NCBI GenBank assembly: GCA_024690505.1
Contig: JAILPA010000188.1
Location: forward strand, 26,622-90,621
Length of the DNA: 64,000 bases
Direction: 5' to 3'
From: Prevotella sp.
GTDB lineage: Bacteria > Bacteroidota > Bacteroidia > Bacteroidales > Bacteroidaceae
The position numbers and the translations under genes are program-made. Of this stretch, positions 44,272 to 53,628 are shown one piece after another. Position 1 is the stretch's first letter; each line of letters starts with the position of its first letter. A model generated the notes under the pieces. That model was not told where the DNA came from. It worked only from the letters and a program-made list of their open reading frames with translations, and made no database searches.

Positions 44272-44407
44272 CACCGTCAAACAGGAGACGAGCAGGACGT
44301 TTGCCCGGGCTTACCCCGACAACGCTTGTCATCCGCCCGAACTGGAATACGACAAGAGGACAAACCAACCAATAATAAATATAAACAAAAAAAGAAAGGA
44401 TAAGATT

Positions 44408-45700
44408 ATGAGTACGAAGAAAAACTATCGTTTCGAGACTTTACAGCTTCACGTAGGACAGGAACAGGCCGACCCGGCAACCGACGCTCGCGCCGTACCT
44501 ATTTATCAGACAACATCGTATGTATTCCACAACAGTCAGCACGCTGCCGACCGCTTCGGTCTACGCGATGCCGGCAATATCTACGGTCGCTTGACCAACT
44601 CCACCCAGGGTGTGTTCGAGGACCGCGTGGCTGCTCTTGAGGGTGGCGTGGCCGGTCTGGCCGTTGCCAGTGGTGCTGCTGCCATCACCTACGCACTGCA
44701 GAACATCGTACAGGCAGGAGACCATATCGTGGCTGCCGACAACCTCTACGGCGGTTCCTATAACCTCATCACCCACACGCTCTCGACCCAGGGCATCACG
44801 AACACCATCATCAACGTGAACGACCTGGACGCCCTCGAGGCCGCTATCAAGCCCAACACAAAGGTTGTATATGCCGAGACCTTCGGCAATCCCAACAGCG
44901 ACGTGCTCGACCTTGAAGGCGTGGGCGCCGTGGCCCATAAGCACGGCATTCCCTTCATCGTCGACAACACCTTCGGCACGCCCTATCTCATCCGGCCGTT
45001 AGAGCACGGAGCCGACATCGTGGTACACTCGGCAACGAAGTTCCTTGGTGGTCACGGCAGTTCGCTGGGCGGCGTCATCGTCGACGGCGGCAAGTTCAAC
45101 TGGAAGGCCGCCCCCGACAAATTCCCCACACTGGCCAAGCCCGACCCCAGCTATCACGGCATTGTCTTTGCCGACGCAGTAGGCGCTGCTGCCTACGTCA
45201 CCCGCATCCGTGCCGTCATCCTGCGCGATACTGGTGCTGCCATCTCACCCTTCAATGCCTTCATCCTCTTGCAGGGCGTTGAGACGCTGAGCCTGCGCGT
45301 GGAGCGCCATGTGGAGAATGCCCTGAAGGTGGTCGACTTCCTGTCAAAGCACCCGAAGGTGGCCAAGGTGAATCATCCTGCCCTGGAGAGCCATCGCGAC
45401 CATGCCCTGTACAACAAGTACTTCCCCAACGGTGCGGGCAGCATCTTCACCTTTGAGATCAAGGGCGGACAAGAGGAGGCCTGGCGCTTCATCGATGCAC
45501 TTCAGATCTTCTCGCTGCTGGCAAACGTAGCTGATGTGAAGAGCCTCGTCATCCATCCTTACACCACCACCCACTCGCAACTTTCGCCCGAGGAACTGGC
45601 CGAGCAGCACATCACGCCAGCCACCATACGGTTGAGCATTGGCACAGAGCACATCGATGACATCATCGATGACCTGGCACAGGCTTTGGAAAAGTCATAA
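44408..45700 (+). CDS. metY: O-acetylhomoserine sulfhydrylase
   Basis: PLP enzyme that makes homocysteine from O-acetylhomoserine and sulfide. 430 residues. Typical motifs: PIYQTTSYVFHNSQHAADRF, NIYGRLTNSTQGVFEDRVAA, VASGAAAITYALQNI, VYAETFGNPNSDVLDLEGV and the Schiff-base Lys211 in VVHSATKFLGGHGSS. Family siblings (cystathionine gamma-synthase) are shorter, about 380 residues, and differ at the N-terminus, so I favour MetY. It stands next to an Lrp regulator and shares promoter sequence with cysK, in line with sulfur assimilation. Confidence 0.95.
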   Translation: MSTKKNYRFETLQLHVGQEQADPATDARAVPIYQTTSYVFHNSQHAADRFGLRDAGNIYGRLTNSTQGVFEDRVAALEGGVAGLAVASGAAAITYALQNIVQAGDHIVAADNLYGGSYNLITHTLSTQGITNTIINVNDLDALEAAIKPNTKVVYAETFGNPNSDVLDLEGVGAVAHKHGIPFIVDNTFGTPYLIRPLEHGADIVVHSATKFLGGHGSSLGGVIVDGGKFNWKAAPDKFPTLAKPDPSYHGIVFADAVGAAAYVTRIRAVILRDTGAAISPFNAFILLQGVETLSLRVERHVENALKVVDFLSKHPKVAKVNHPALESHRDHALYNKYFPNGAGSIFTFEIKGGQEEAWRFIDALQIFSLLANVADVKSLVIHPYTTTHSQLSPEELAEQHITPATIRLSIGTEHIDDIIDDLAQALEKS

Positions 45701-45789
45701 TCCAGATGAGAGAGGGAAGAATTATGAAGAAAGGAATAAGATTTCGTACATAATTCATCATAAACAACAATTTATTCACTTTTTATTAT

Positions 45790-45797
45790 TAACTTTG
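45790..45797 (+). promoter_or_regulatory. -7 element upstream of the FAD reductase leader
   Basis: TAACTTTG, with no clear -33 box at 19-21 bases. It would start an mRNA with a leader of about 170 bases holding short ORFs and a hairpin. Confidence 0.55.
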
Positions 45798-45818
45798 CAC
45801 ACAAAAACTGATAGCACG

Positions 45819-45842
45819 ATGGAAAAGCTGCATTGTTGCTGA
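45819..45842 (+). CDS. Possible leader peptide MEKLHCC
   Basis: A seven-codon frame ending in two adjacent cysteine codons, 22 bases after the -7 box. Cysteine-ending leaders are used for attenuation elsewhere; here it is only a visible frame without support from comparison. Confidence 0.2.
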   Translation: MEKLHCC

Positions 45843-45858
45843 AAATGCCGTCAACCAG

Positions 45859-45933
45859 ATGAAGGAAGTAGGCATCAATATGCTGGGGGGGAGTGTTTAC
45901 AGAGCTCCACCCCCCATCGCGAGAGAAGATTGA
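45859..45933 (+). CDS. Possible 24-residue ORF in the FAD reductase leader
   Basis: Starts [20 protein letters not shown]. The frame stays open and protein-like upstream of the ATG too (KSCIVAENAVNQ), which may point to a remnant of a lost gene. It spans the G-run/C-run hairpin. No family is recognised. Confidence 0.2.
   Translation: MKEVGINMLGGSVYRAPPPIARED
45884..45914 (+). repeat. Hairpin with G7 and C6 arms
   Basis: TGGGGGGG (from 45884) can pair with CCCCCCA near 45914 around a loop of about 17 bases. The seven-G run may also slip. It lies in the leader of the FAD reductase gene. Confidence 0.5.
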
Positions 45934-45973
45934 AGAAAGAACAACAAGCAAAATTGCAACCAAGATCTCAGAG

Positions 45974-46993
45974 ATGAAGAAGAGTATATGCCAGGCAAAG
46001 GATGTCGTCGTCATTGGTGCCGGCCCTGCAGGGACGACGTGTGCCTATTTGCTGAAGAAAGCCGGTGTGGATTGCGTACTGATAGACCGTGCCAACTTTC
46101 CACGCGACAAAGTCTGCGGTGGCGGCCTGACCCACAAGGCATATACCCTTCTGGCTGAGATGATGCCCGACCTGAGCTACGACTATCGCTCAGTGAGGAA
46201 AATGAAACTGATGATAGGCACTGAGCCTGTCAGCGAGTTTGAGCCGACCGAAGAGCTACGGATTGTGAACAGGAAGGACTTCGACTACGCCCTCCTGCAG
46301 CAGTACCAGCACATAGGTGGAGAATGGGTGAAGGGCTCCTTCGCCGCGTATGAAGAGCAGGCCGACGGAAGGCTGCTCGTCAACCTGAAGTCGGGTGAGC
46401 AGTATCTGTGCCGCTATCTGGTGGGAGCCGACGGTGCCAACAGCCGTGTCAGGCAGCAGGCAACGGGTGCCTATCATGGCAACGTGCTCTTCATGGAGCA
46501 ATATGTCGAGAAGGCCAAAGACCGCATAGAAGGTTCCATCTCCAGCGAATACGACAGTGGCTACTACTACTGGTTTCCCGGCACTAGCCACGATGTAGTG
46601 GGCTATGGCGACAAACAGCTGACGCTGGCCATGTTCAGGAACATCATGCAGCAGTTTGGCGTCAAGGAGACCAAGATACGCGGCGCCTACATCCCTACTG
46701 AGGAGGTGGAGTCAGGCCATGAGCACATCATCCTCATTGGCGATGCAGGAGGCTTTCCCAACAAGCTGACATACGAAGGGCTATACTATGCTCTGGCGAC
46801 AGGCAGGAATGCCAGCATCGCTATCATTGAAGGGAAGCCCTTCAGCCAGACTAACCACCGCATATTCAAGAACAAACGGAAAGAGCGGCTGATAGCCAAG
46901 CTGATCTACGGCAGCCGTTGGGGAATACGCATCGTGCGACTGTGCTCCGTCAGTTCCCGCCTCGTCAGGAGAATCTTCGATGCCGGTGTATAA
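45974..46993 (+). CDS. FAD-dependent geranylgeranyl reductase-family protein
   Basis: 339 residues from the ATG at 45974 ([20 protein letters not shown]); the frame can be extended to 45893, but the extra part reads through the leader hairpin. Dinucleotide-binding motif [17 protein letters not shown] near the N-terminus, [15 protein letters not shown], and the FAD motif [11 protein letters not shown] and [21 protein letters not shown]. Such enzymes reduce isoprenoid double bonds or act as other flavin oxidoreductases; the substrate here is unknown. The next gene is an orphan LuxR-type regulator 75 bases on. Confidence 0.9.
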   Translation: MKKSICQAKDVVVIGAGPAGTTCAYLLKKAGVDCVLIDRANFPRDKVCGGGLTHKAYTLLAEMMPDLSYDYRSVRKMKLMIGTEPVSEFEPTEELRIVNRKDFDYALLQQYQHIGGEWVKGSFAAYEEQADGRLLVNLKSGEQYLCRYLVGADGANSRVRQQATGAYHGNVLFMEQYVEKAKDRIEGSISSEYDSGYYYWFPGTSHDVVGYGDKQLTLAMFRNIMQQFGVKETKIRGAYIPTEEVESGHEHIILIGDAGGFPNKLTYEGLYYALATGRNASIAIIEGKPFSQTNHRIFKNKRKERLIAKLIYGSRWGIRIVRLCSVSSRLVRRIFDAGV

Positions 46994-47068
46994 GGCAAGC
47001 TTCCACTTCTACTTCCTTTTATCTCACATTATTACTCCCATTGAGGCCACCGGCCATATTTTTGACAG

Positions 47069-47716
47069 ATGACGAGAAACTATATCTTAGCTGACAATCA
47101 GGAGCTGACACGGTTTGCGCTCGAAAGCCTGATCCGTCAGGACAAGAACAATACGGTGTACCGTGCCTCAGACAAAGCCTCGCTCGTGGCCTTGCTCAAA
47201 GAGCATGAGAGTGCCGTGGTGCTGCTCGACTACACGCTATTCGACTTTGCCGACGAAGACCAGCTGCTGATTGTCGCTGAGCGTTTCTCACTGTCCGAAT
47301 GGATACTCATCAGCGACGAACTGACGCCACGTTTCCTGCGACGTGTCGTTTACGCCTCCCATCAGTTCAGCATCGTCTTCAAGGACGGCCCACTAAAGGA
47401 TCTCCGCGACGCGCTGGATGCTGTGAGCCATCACCAGCGCCACATCAGTCAGAGGGCGCTGGAGGTCATCATCAACCAAAGTCAGGAAGAGGAGGAGCGA
47501 CCCAGCATCCTCACGGAGACGGAGACGGAGATAGTGAAGGCCATTGCCCAGGGCAAGACCACAAAGGAGATTGCCGCCGAACGGTTCTCGAGCATTCACA
47601 CCATCACCACACACCGCAAGAACATTTTCCGCAAGTTGGGCGTAAACACGGCTCACGAGGTCATCAAATATGCCCTCCGTGCCGGACTGGTAGACTCCTC
47701 GGAGTTCTACATTTAA
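47069..47716 (+). CDS. LuxR-type response regulator
   Basis: 215 residues. A receiver-like N-terminal domain with acidic Asp9, phospho-acceptor candidate Asp54 (VVLLDYTLFDF) and Lys104 (VFKDG), and a C-terminal LuxR helix-turn-helix (TETETEIVKAIAQGKTTKEI, HTITTHRKNIFRKLGVNTAH). No histidine kinase is adjacent, so its partner is elsewhere, or it works without phosphorylation. Bacteroidota regulators of this shape often control single metabolic genes; no target can be named. Confidence 0.92.
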   Translation: MTRNYILADNQELTRFALESLIRQDKNNTVYRASDKASLVALLKEHESAVVLLDYTLFDFADEDQLLIVAERFSLSEWILISDELTPRFLRRVVYASHQFSIVFKDGPLKDLRDALDAVSHHQRHISQRALEVIINQSQEEEERPSILTETETEIVKAIAQGKTTKEIAAERFSSIHTITTHRKNIFRKLGVNTAHEVIKYALRAGLVDSSEFYI

Positions 47717-47749
47717 GCCGATTTTGTGAATTATGAAACCATTTTATGA

Positions 47750-47870
47750 ATTTTGCGACTCTGCCCCGATGGTATTAAGAGGCTGGGGGTGCTGTCGTTT
47801 CCGATGCATGTAATCAGTGCATCGGATTCTTTTTACGTGCATTCGACCTAAGGAATACCATCTTAGCAAT
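47750..47870 (+). ncRNA. Candidate structured RNA downstream of the LuxR-type gene
   Basis: An outer pair (GATGGTATTAAGAGG near 47767 with CCTAAGGAATACCATC near 47850) encloses an inner perfect hairpin CCGATGCA (47801-47808) / TGCATCGG (47818-47825) followed by ATTCTTTTT, a terminator. The nested stems could be a small RNA ending at that terminator, or only the terminator of the LuxR gene. Confidence 0.3.
47801..47834 (+). terminator. Intrinsic terminator
   Basis: Perfect eight-base stem CCGATGCA/TGCATCGG, nine-base loop, then ATTCTTTTT. Confidence 0.8.
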
Positions 47871-47884
47871 AATGGAGCTTGGCT

Positions 47885-48083
47885 GGACGATGAACCATGA
47901 AAGACTGAATCGGATTGCAAATTTTCTTTACATCGATATTCCTGCAAAAAGGAAAGGGCAGCTTTGAAAGTGGAAAAGGACAGCTTTGAGGGTAGAAAAG
48001 GACAGCTTTTTGACCCTCAAAGCTGTCCTTTTCCAAAATGGCTGCTGTACGGCATTTTCTGCGAATTAGAATTTTCCTTACAT
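47885..48083 (-). repeat. Dispersed hairpin element, copy 4 (inverted)
   Basis: Read on the minus strand: ATGTAAGGAAAATTC, the AAAGGACAGCTTTGAGGGT modules and their complements, ATGTAAAGAAAATT, then about 30 bases (GATTCAGTCTTTCATGGTTC) that match the flank of copy 1. Lies between the LuxR gene and cysK. Confidence 0.8.
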
Positions 48084-48212
48084 TCTACTCGCCCCACCAA
48101 GCCGCTGCGATGATTAGCGGGCCGCAAAAAATGTAATCATTGAAGAAAGAAGGCAAATTGCAAATCGGCCAAATACCACACTTTTGGTAGGCGAAATAAA
48201 CCGTTTAGGGTA

Positions 48213-48243
48213 TTGTGGGAGTGGGAAAAAGGCCGTAACTTTG
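48213..48243 (+). promoter_or_regulatory. Promoter of cysK
   Basis: TTG (48213-48215) and TAACTTTG (48236-48243), 20 bases apart; shares CGTAACTTTGCACCGTCAAA with the metY promoter. The leader to the start codon is about 85 bases. Confidence 0.75.
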
Positions 48244-48333
48244 CACCGTCAAAACAAACATAGCGATGACAACCCGATAAAGCATCGAAATGACAAATGT
48301 TGAATTACCTATATTAATATAAAGGATAAGATT

Positions 48334-49281
48334 ATGACAAAGATTGCAAAGCAGCTGACCGAGCTCATCGGCAACACCCCACTTCTTGAGCTCAACAAGT
48401 ATTCAAAGGCAAAAGGACTGGAGACTCCGGTCATTGCCAAGGTAGAGTTTTTCAACCCCGGCGGCAGCGTGAAAGACCGCATTGCCCTGGCTATGATCGA
48501 GGACGCAGAGCAGAAAGGCATTCTGAAGCCGGGCGCCACCATCATCGAGCCCACCAGCGGCAACACGGGCGTAGGACTGGCCCTGGTAAGTGCCGTCAAG
48601 GGCTACCATCTTATCCTTACCATGCCCGAAACCATGAGCGTGGAGCGCCGTAATCTGGTGAAGGCCTACGGTGCCGAGGTGCGCCTCACCTCTGGAAAAG
48701 ACGGTATGCCAGGTGCCATCCGCGCTGCCGAGGAACTGCGCGACTCGATTCCCGGAGCCGTCATCCTGCAGCAGTTCGAGAACGCAGCCAACCCTGTCAA
48801 ACACTATGCTACCACCGGTCCTGAGATCTGGCGCGACACCGACGGACAGGTGGACATCTTCGTTGCCGGTGTGGGCACAGGCGGCACCATTAGCGGCACA
48901 GGAAAGTACCTGAAGGAGCAGAACCCGAATGTGAAGATTATCGCCGTGGAGCCGAAGTCGAGCCCCGTGCTGAACGGAGGAAAGAGCGGGCCACACAAGA
49001 TTCAGGGCATAGGCGCCGGCTTCGTGCCCAAGACCTACGATGCACAGGTGATTGACGAGGTGTTCGACGTGGACAATGACGATGCCATCCGCACGGGCCG
49101 CGAGATTGCCCAACAGGAAGGCCTGCTGGTAGGCATCAGCGCCGGTGCTGCACTCTTCGCCGCCATCGAGGTGGCCAAGCGCCCGGAGAACAAGGGAAAG
49201 AAGATTGTGGCACTACTGCCCGATACCGGTGAGCGCTACCTGTCGACCATCCTCTACGCCTTCGAGGACTATCCCCTGTAA
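48334..49281 (+). CDS. cysK: Cysteine synthase A
   Basis: PLP enzyme making cysteine from O-acetylserine and sulfide. 315 residues. PLP Lys47 in [13 protein letters not shown], phosphate-loop EPTSGNTG (72-79), [15 protein letters not shown] and the serine motif GISAGAA. All typical, complete. Convergent with the GlpK-like kinase gene (gap 90 bases, no clear terminator). Confidence 0.97.
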   Translation: MTKIAKQLTELIGNTPLLELNKYSKAKGLETPVIAKVEFFNPGGSVKDRIALAMIEDAEQKGILKPGATIIEPTSGNTGVGLALVSAVKGYHLILTMPETMSVERRNLVKAYGAEVRLTSGKDGMPGAIRAAEELRDSIPGAVILQQFENAANPVKHYATTGPEIWRDTDGQVDIFVAGVGTGGTISGTGKYLKEQNPNVKIIAVEPKSSPVLNGGKSGPHKIQGIGAGFVPKTYDAQVIDEVFDVDNDDAIRTGREIAQQEGLLVGISAGAALFAAIEVAKRPENKGKKIVALLPDTGERYLSTILYAFEDYPL

Positions 49282-49371
49282 GACGTGTGGACTATCCCCT
49301 GAACTGGTCTGGAATACTCCACAAACAGGTCAGGACTATCATCGCTATCTGTAAGAGGAACCGCTGTAAAC

Positions 49372-50856
49372 TCAGTTCTTAATTAGTTGTTTCACTGCTT
49401 CTCGCCAGCCGGCGTAGAGCGTGGCATGGTCATCGGGCTGCGGCCCGATGACTTGTGTTATTTTGCGCAAGGGGGCAACATCGTCGAACGAATGCCAGAG
49501 GCCAGTGGCAAAGCCACACATGATGACAGCCCCCAAAGCCGAGGCGTCCTCAACCTCGGTGCATACAATGGGCGTCTGAAGCAGATCGGCCTGGAACTGC
49601 ATGAGGAAATGGTTCTTCGTGGGGCCGCCGTCAGCGGCTATCTCGCGCAGCGGTGCACCGGTGGCACGGGTCATGGCATCGACCAGGTCCTTTATCTGAT
49701 AGGCTATCGACTCAAGGGCAGCGCGGAGGAAATGAGCCCTGGTGGTGGCAAAGGTCAGCCCGAAGACAGCCCCCTTCACATCATTCTTCCACCACGGAGC
49801 ACCAAGTCCACTGAAGGCTGGCACAATATATACACCGCCTGAATCAGGGACGCTCGTGGCTTCCTGCTCCATCTCGCGCGGATGCCCCACCATCTTCATC
49901 TGGTCAGCCAGCCACTTCAGGGTGGCGCCCGTACTGTAAATGTTGCCCTCGTAGCCATACCACGTCTTACCGAAGGCCGAAAAAGCCACGCTGGTGACAA
50001 GGCCTTCGGGAGCAGGCAGCGGCTCTTCGCCGATGTTCACCATCACACTGCTGCCCGTGCCGTAGGTCACTTTGCCCGAACCCGGACTAAAGCACATCTG
50101 GCCTACGAGGGCGCCGTGGCTGTCGCCAAGTACTCCAGCCACGGGGATGGGAGCGGCAAACAGTCCTTCACAGGTCGTCTCGCCATAAACGGCATCGCAG
50201 GGCTTCACCTCGGGCATCATCGTCCGCGGAATGTTGAACAGTGCCAGCAGGTCATCATCCCACTGCATGGTGTGTATGTTGAACAGCATGGTGCGCGAGG
50301 CGTTGGTGGTATCGGTGGCGTGCACACGACCACCCGTGAGCTTCCAGATGAGCCACGTGTCGATGGTGCCCATCAGCAGGTCGCCGCGCTGGGCTGCTTC
50401 ACGAGCACCGGGTACATGGTCGAGCAGCCATGCTACGCCCGAAGCCGAGAAGTTCGGGTCGATGAGCAAGCCGGCACGCTCCATCACCATTGGCCCTTTC
50501 CCGTCGGCAAGAAGCTGGCGGCACAGTCCGGCACCTCGAGTGTCCTGCCAAACAACGGCATTCGATATGGGCTTGCCTGTGGTCTTGTCCCACACTACGG
50601 CTGTCTCGCGCTGATTCGTGATGGCGATGCTCCAGGCTGATGAACGGTCAGCAGCCATTGGCGCATGGTCAGCAACGTCCCGTATGACCTCCACCATGTT
50701 ATGATAGATCTCATCGGCATCGTGCTCCACCCACCCTGTCTGCGGATAATACTGGCGATGCTCCTTGTCGGCGCGTGCCAACAGACGGCACTGCCCGTCG
50801 AACAGCAATGCCTTCGTGGCACTGGTGCTTTGGTCAATGGCAATGATATAACTACT
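49372..50856 (-). CDS. GlpK-like FGGY carbohydrate kinase with altered substrate pocket
   Basis: 494 residues from the ATG at 50856 (MSSYIIAIDQSTSATKALL); the frame can be extended to 50889, which would overlap the end of tktC. The overall sequence is that of glycerol kinase (TNQRETAVVW, GTIDTWLIWKLTGGRVHATD, TNASRTMLFNIHT). Of the residues that hold glycerol in the E. coli enzyme, Arg84, Glu85, Trp104 and Asp246 are kept, but the Tyr is Asn136 (DPNFS), the Gln after Asp is Ser247 (GDSHGA) and the Phe is Ser271. It may phosphorylate another polyol or ketose. Last gene of the pectate lyase-transketolase operon. Confidence 0.9.
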   Translation of the reverse strand, partial: SSYIIAIDQSTSATKALLFDGQCRLLARADKEHRQYYPQTGWVEHDADEIYHNMVEVIRDVADHAPMAADRSSAWSIAITNQRETAVVWDKTTGKPISNAVVWQDTRGAGLCRQLLADGKGPMVMERAGLLIDPNFSASGVAWLLDHVPGAREAAQRGDLLMGTIDTWLIWKLTGGRVHATDTTNASRTMLFNIHTMQWDDDLLALFNIPRTMMPEVKPCDAVYGETTCEGLFAAPIPVAGVLGDSHGALVGQMCFSPGSGKVTYGTGSSVMVNIGEEPLPAPEGLVTSVAFSAFGKTWYGYEGNIYSTGATLKWLADQMKMVGHPREMEQEATSVPDSGGVYIVPAFSGLGAPWWKNDVKGAVFGLTFATTRAHFLRAALESIAYQIKDLVDAMTRATGAPLREIAADGGPTKNHFLMQFQADLLQTPIVCTEVEDASALGAVIMCGFATGLWHSFDDVAPLRKITQVIGPQPDDHATLYAGWREAVKQLIKN

Positions 50857-50866
50857 CATAGTGTTC

Positions 50867-51796
50867 CTAATGCTTAGCGGTGAAATCAAGGACGGACTGT
50901 ACTATTCCTTCCGCATCCATGCCGTAGTGGTGGAAAATCTCTGCGTTAGTGCCGTGGACGACGTTCTCATCGGGGATGCCGATGATGCGCACTGGCACAG
51001 GCTGCTCGCTCAGCAGCTCACACACAATGGCACCGAGCCCGCCAAAGCGTGAGTGTTCCTCCACGGTGACGATACGCCCCGTCTCGCGGGCAGCACGGCG
51101 GATGGCCTCCTCGTCGAACGGCTTCAGCCATGAGCAGTCGAGCACACGGGCACTGACGCCCTGCTCCTTCAGGCGGAGGCCGGCCTGCCAGGCATGGTAG
51201 ACGGTCTCGCCCGTGGCAACAATGGTCACGTCGGTGCCGTCAGCCACGGTGATGGCCTTGCCCGGCTCAAAGGTGAAGTCATCATCGGGGTAGACATCGG
51301 GCACAGCGGCACGGCCTACGCGGACATAGCAGGGTTTATCGTAGTCGACAAGGAACTTCACGAGTTTCCTTGTCACGCGCCAGTCGGAGGGCAGACAGAC
51401 AGTCATGCCAGGGAAGGTGCGCAGCACGGCGATGTCGTGGAGCGAATGGTGAGTGGCACCCAGAGCGCCATAGGCCACGCCGCCCGAGACTCCAAGGATG
51501 GTAACGGGGTTCTCGCTGTAGGCCAGGTCAACCTTCACCTGCTCAAGCGAGCGGGCCACATAGAAGCAGGCCGGCCCGCAGCAGAACACTTTCTTGCCGC
51601 TGTGGGCCAATCCGGCGCTGATGCCTACTGCATCCTGCTCGGCAATGCCGCATTCCACGAACTGTTCGGGCAGTGCGGTGGCGAAGTCGCCAAGGGTGAC
51701 GGAGCCGCGAGCATCGGTCGTCACGGCAATGATATCTCGGTCTTCACGCGCCAGTTCCAGCAGCGTGTCGGTGAATTGTTTTCTGCAAGCAATCAT
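50867..51796 (-). CDS. Transketolase, C-terminal subunit
   Basis: 309 residues holding the pyrimidine-binding and C-terminal domains (VTTDARGSVTLGDFAT, GIAEQDAVGISAGLAHSG, VTVEEHSRFGGLGAIVCELL). It needs the N-terminal subunit encoded next to it to form an active enzyme using thiamine diphosphate. The gap between the two is one base. Transfers two-carbon units between pentose and triose phosphates in the cytoplasm. Confidence 0.95.
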   Translation of the reverse strand: MIACRKQFTDTLLELAREDRDIIAVTTDARGSVTLGDFATALPEQFVECGIAEQDAVGISAGLAHSGKKVFCCGPACFYVARSLEQVKVDLAYSENPVTILGVSGGVAYGALGATHHSLHDIAVLRTFPGMTVCLPSDWRVTRKLVKFLVDYDKPCYVRVGRAAVPDVYPDDDFTFEPGKAITVADGTDVTIVATGETVYHAWQAGLRLKEQGVSARVLDCSWLKPFDEEAIRRAARETGRIVTVEEHSRFGGLGAIVCELLSEQPVPVRIIGIPDENVVHGTNAEIFHHYGMDAEGIVQSVLDFTAKH

Positions 51797-51797
51797 T

Positions 51798-52628
51798 TCA
51801 ACTTAATCTTTTAATTCTTTCTTCTATCTCCTTGACGGCAGCCTGGCACTGCTCTTCGTTCAGCACACCGTGGTGCCACTTGGCTACGCCTTCCATGAAC
51901 GACACACCACGACCTTTCGTCGTCTCAGAGACTATGAGGTGCGGCTTCCGGCTATGGTAATCGATGGCATCGAAGGTACGGACGATGTCGTCCATGTCAT
52001 CGCCGTTCATGGTGACGACGTCCCATCCGAATGCCGTCCAGCGGTCGCGGATGCTGTCGATAGGCATCACGTCCTCGGTGTTGCCCGATATCTGCAGGTG
52101 GTTGCGGTCGATGATGGCCACGAGGTTATCAAGATGGTAGCGGTTTCCTGCCATGGCGGCCTCGTAGATGCTACCCTCGCCCTGCTCGCCGTCACCCATG
52201 AGGACGTAGGTCTTCCAGTTCTTCCCGTCCATCTTGGCAGCGATGGCCATGCCTGTGCCAATACTCAGGCCGTGGCCCAGTGCGCCGCTGTTCACTTCGA
52301 TGCCAGGCACCTCGATGGTGGGGTGGCCGCTGAGGATGCTGCCATATTGGCCGAGGGTGTCGAGCACATCAGATGCCAGGAAGCCCTTCGCCTCCAGCGT
52401 GACGTAGAGTGCCTCGACGCAGTGGCCCTTCGACAGCACGAAGCGGTCGCGCTCAGGCGCCTTGGGATTGGCAGGGTCAAGCCCTTGCATGACTTGAAAA
52501 TAGAGTGCCGTCATCACATTGAGGCACGACAGGTCGCCGCCGATGTGGCCCGCCTTGGCACGGTACACCACCTCCACCAGGCGCTTGCGGCGCTGTTCGG
52601 CCAGCAGTTGCAGTTCTTTTGTATTCAT
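51798..52628 (-). CDS. Transketolase, N-terminal subunit
   Basis: 276 residues binding the diphosphate of thiamine diphosphate and the metal (GHIGGDLSCLNVMTALYF, VLSKGHCVEALYV, GSLGHGLS-type GALGHGLSIGTGMAIA, MGDGEQGEGSIYEAAMAG). Split transketolase is widespread, and the two halves are cotranscribed here. It follows the DUF3667 gene by 21 bases. Confidence 0.95.
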   Translation of the reverse strand: MNTKELQLLAEQRRKRLVEVVYRAKAGHIGGDLSCLNVMTALYFQVMQGLDPANPKAPERDRFVLSKGHCVEALYVTLEAKGFLASDVLDTLGQYGSILSGHPTIEVPGIEVNSGALGHGLSIGTGMAIAAKMDGKNWKTYVLMGDGEQGEGSIYEAAMAGNRYHLDNLVAIIDRNHLQISGNTEDVMPIDSIRDRWTAFGWDVVTMNGDDMDDIVRTFDAIDYHSRKPHLIVSETTKGRGVSFMEGVAKWHHGVLNEEQCQAAVKEIEERIKRLS

Positions 52629-52649
52629 AGGTCAGAGAAAAGAGTTATT

Positions 52650-53618
52650 TCATATGATAAAAACCGCCATCATGCCCAGAATGAGGAAGGCAGCTATCGC
52701 GGCGGCGAGCATCACGAGGGCTATGATAGTGATGAGAATCAGTTTTTTCCAGCTGTAGCCCGACAATTGGTGCAAGGGTACGAGGGTGAGCAAGAGCAGC
52801 AAGAGGCTCACGCTGGAATTGCCGATGCTTAGAAAGTCGAAGACATTGGAGTAGATGGAATACATGTTCGACGTGTAGACCAGGGCCACCACCAGCTCTG
52901 AATAGCGCATATTGGGATAGGCCGGGCACTTCCTGAAGAACAGATATAAGAAAGCCGAAAAGACCAGCAGCCAAAAAAGGGCGAAGATGTTGGGATAATT
53001 CCTTTGGAATTTGGCGATGTAATGGCCAATATCATCAATTTTTTTGATTTTCTCGGCTTTTTGTTTCTCTTCCGGCGATAGTTTCCCTTCTATATCTTCA
53101 GCGACGGCTGTGCTAAGGCTATCCACATGGGCTATGCTATCGCTGCTTATAGCTGTGGTAGTGCTGTCAGTACTCTCTATGCGGATGTCTATGGCTTCGC
53201 TTGATGTGTCGGCAGCCAGTTTGTTCTCAAACTTGATGTTCAAGCCAGAGCCAATGAGGAACGAGAGGGTGGCCAGGAGGAAGAACATCTTGAACGGGGG
53301 GAAGTAGGCCATCTGCATGCCGCTGAGGTAATCGCGGATCATGTATCCCGGCCGGAGGATGAGGTCGCGAATGTTGCGGAACATGCCGCGGTTACCCAGT
53401 CCCCAGACATCGACATAGAGCAGCAGGGCCGACTTGAACGAGAAGCGGCCTATGCGTGCCGACTGTCCGCAACGGGGGCAGTAGTTGCCTGTGAAGTGGG
53501 TGCCACAGGTGAAGCAGTCGTGCTCCATGTCTGCCATGGGAGCCACCGTGTGAGGCGTCTGCTGCCACCGCTTGAACGCAGTGTATTTTCCCTTTAGTTT
53601 TTCCCAGTCAACCATCAT
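52650..53618 (-). CDS. DUF3667 membrane protein with N-terminal zinc ribbon
   Basis: 322 residues. An N-terminal CxxC...CxxC zinc ribbon (CFTCGTHFTGNYCPRCGQ, near residue 34), then the DUF3667 block (RDLILRPGYMIRDYLSGMQM) and four to five membrane helices (FPPFKMFFLLATLSFLIGSG and the C-terminal set). A Ser/Asp-rich extracytoplasmic loop lies between helices. The role of the family is unknown. It sits between the pectate lyase and transketolase genes with gaps of 10 and 21 bases. Confidence 0.92.
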   Translation of the reverse strand: MMVDWEKLKGKYTAFKRWQQTPHTVAPMADMEHDCFTCGTHFTGNYCPRCGQSARIGRFSFKSALLLYVDVWGLGNRGMFRNIRDLILRPGYMIRDYLSGMQMAYFPPFKMFFLLATLSFLIGSGLNIKFENKLAADTSSEAIDIRIESTDSTTTAISSDSIAHVDSLSTAVAEDIEGKLSPEEKQKAEKIKKIDDIGHYIAKFQRNYPNIFALFWLLVFSAFLYLFFRKCPAYPNMRYSELVVALVYTSNMYSIYSNVFDFLSIGNSSVSLLLLLLTLVPLHQLSGYSWKKLILITIIALVMLAAAIAAFLILGMMAVFII

Positions 53619-53628
53619 CTTCCCATTA

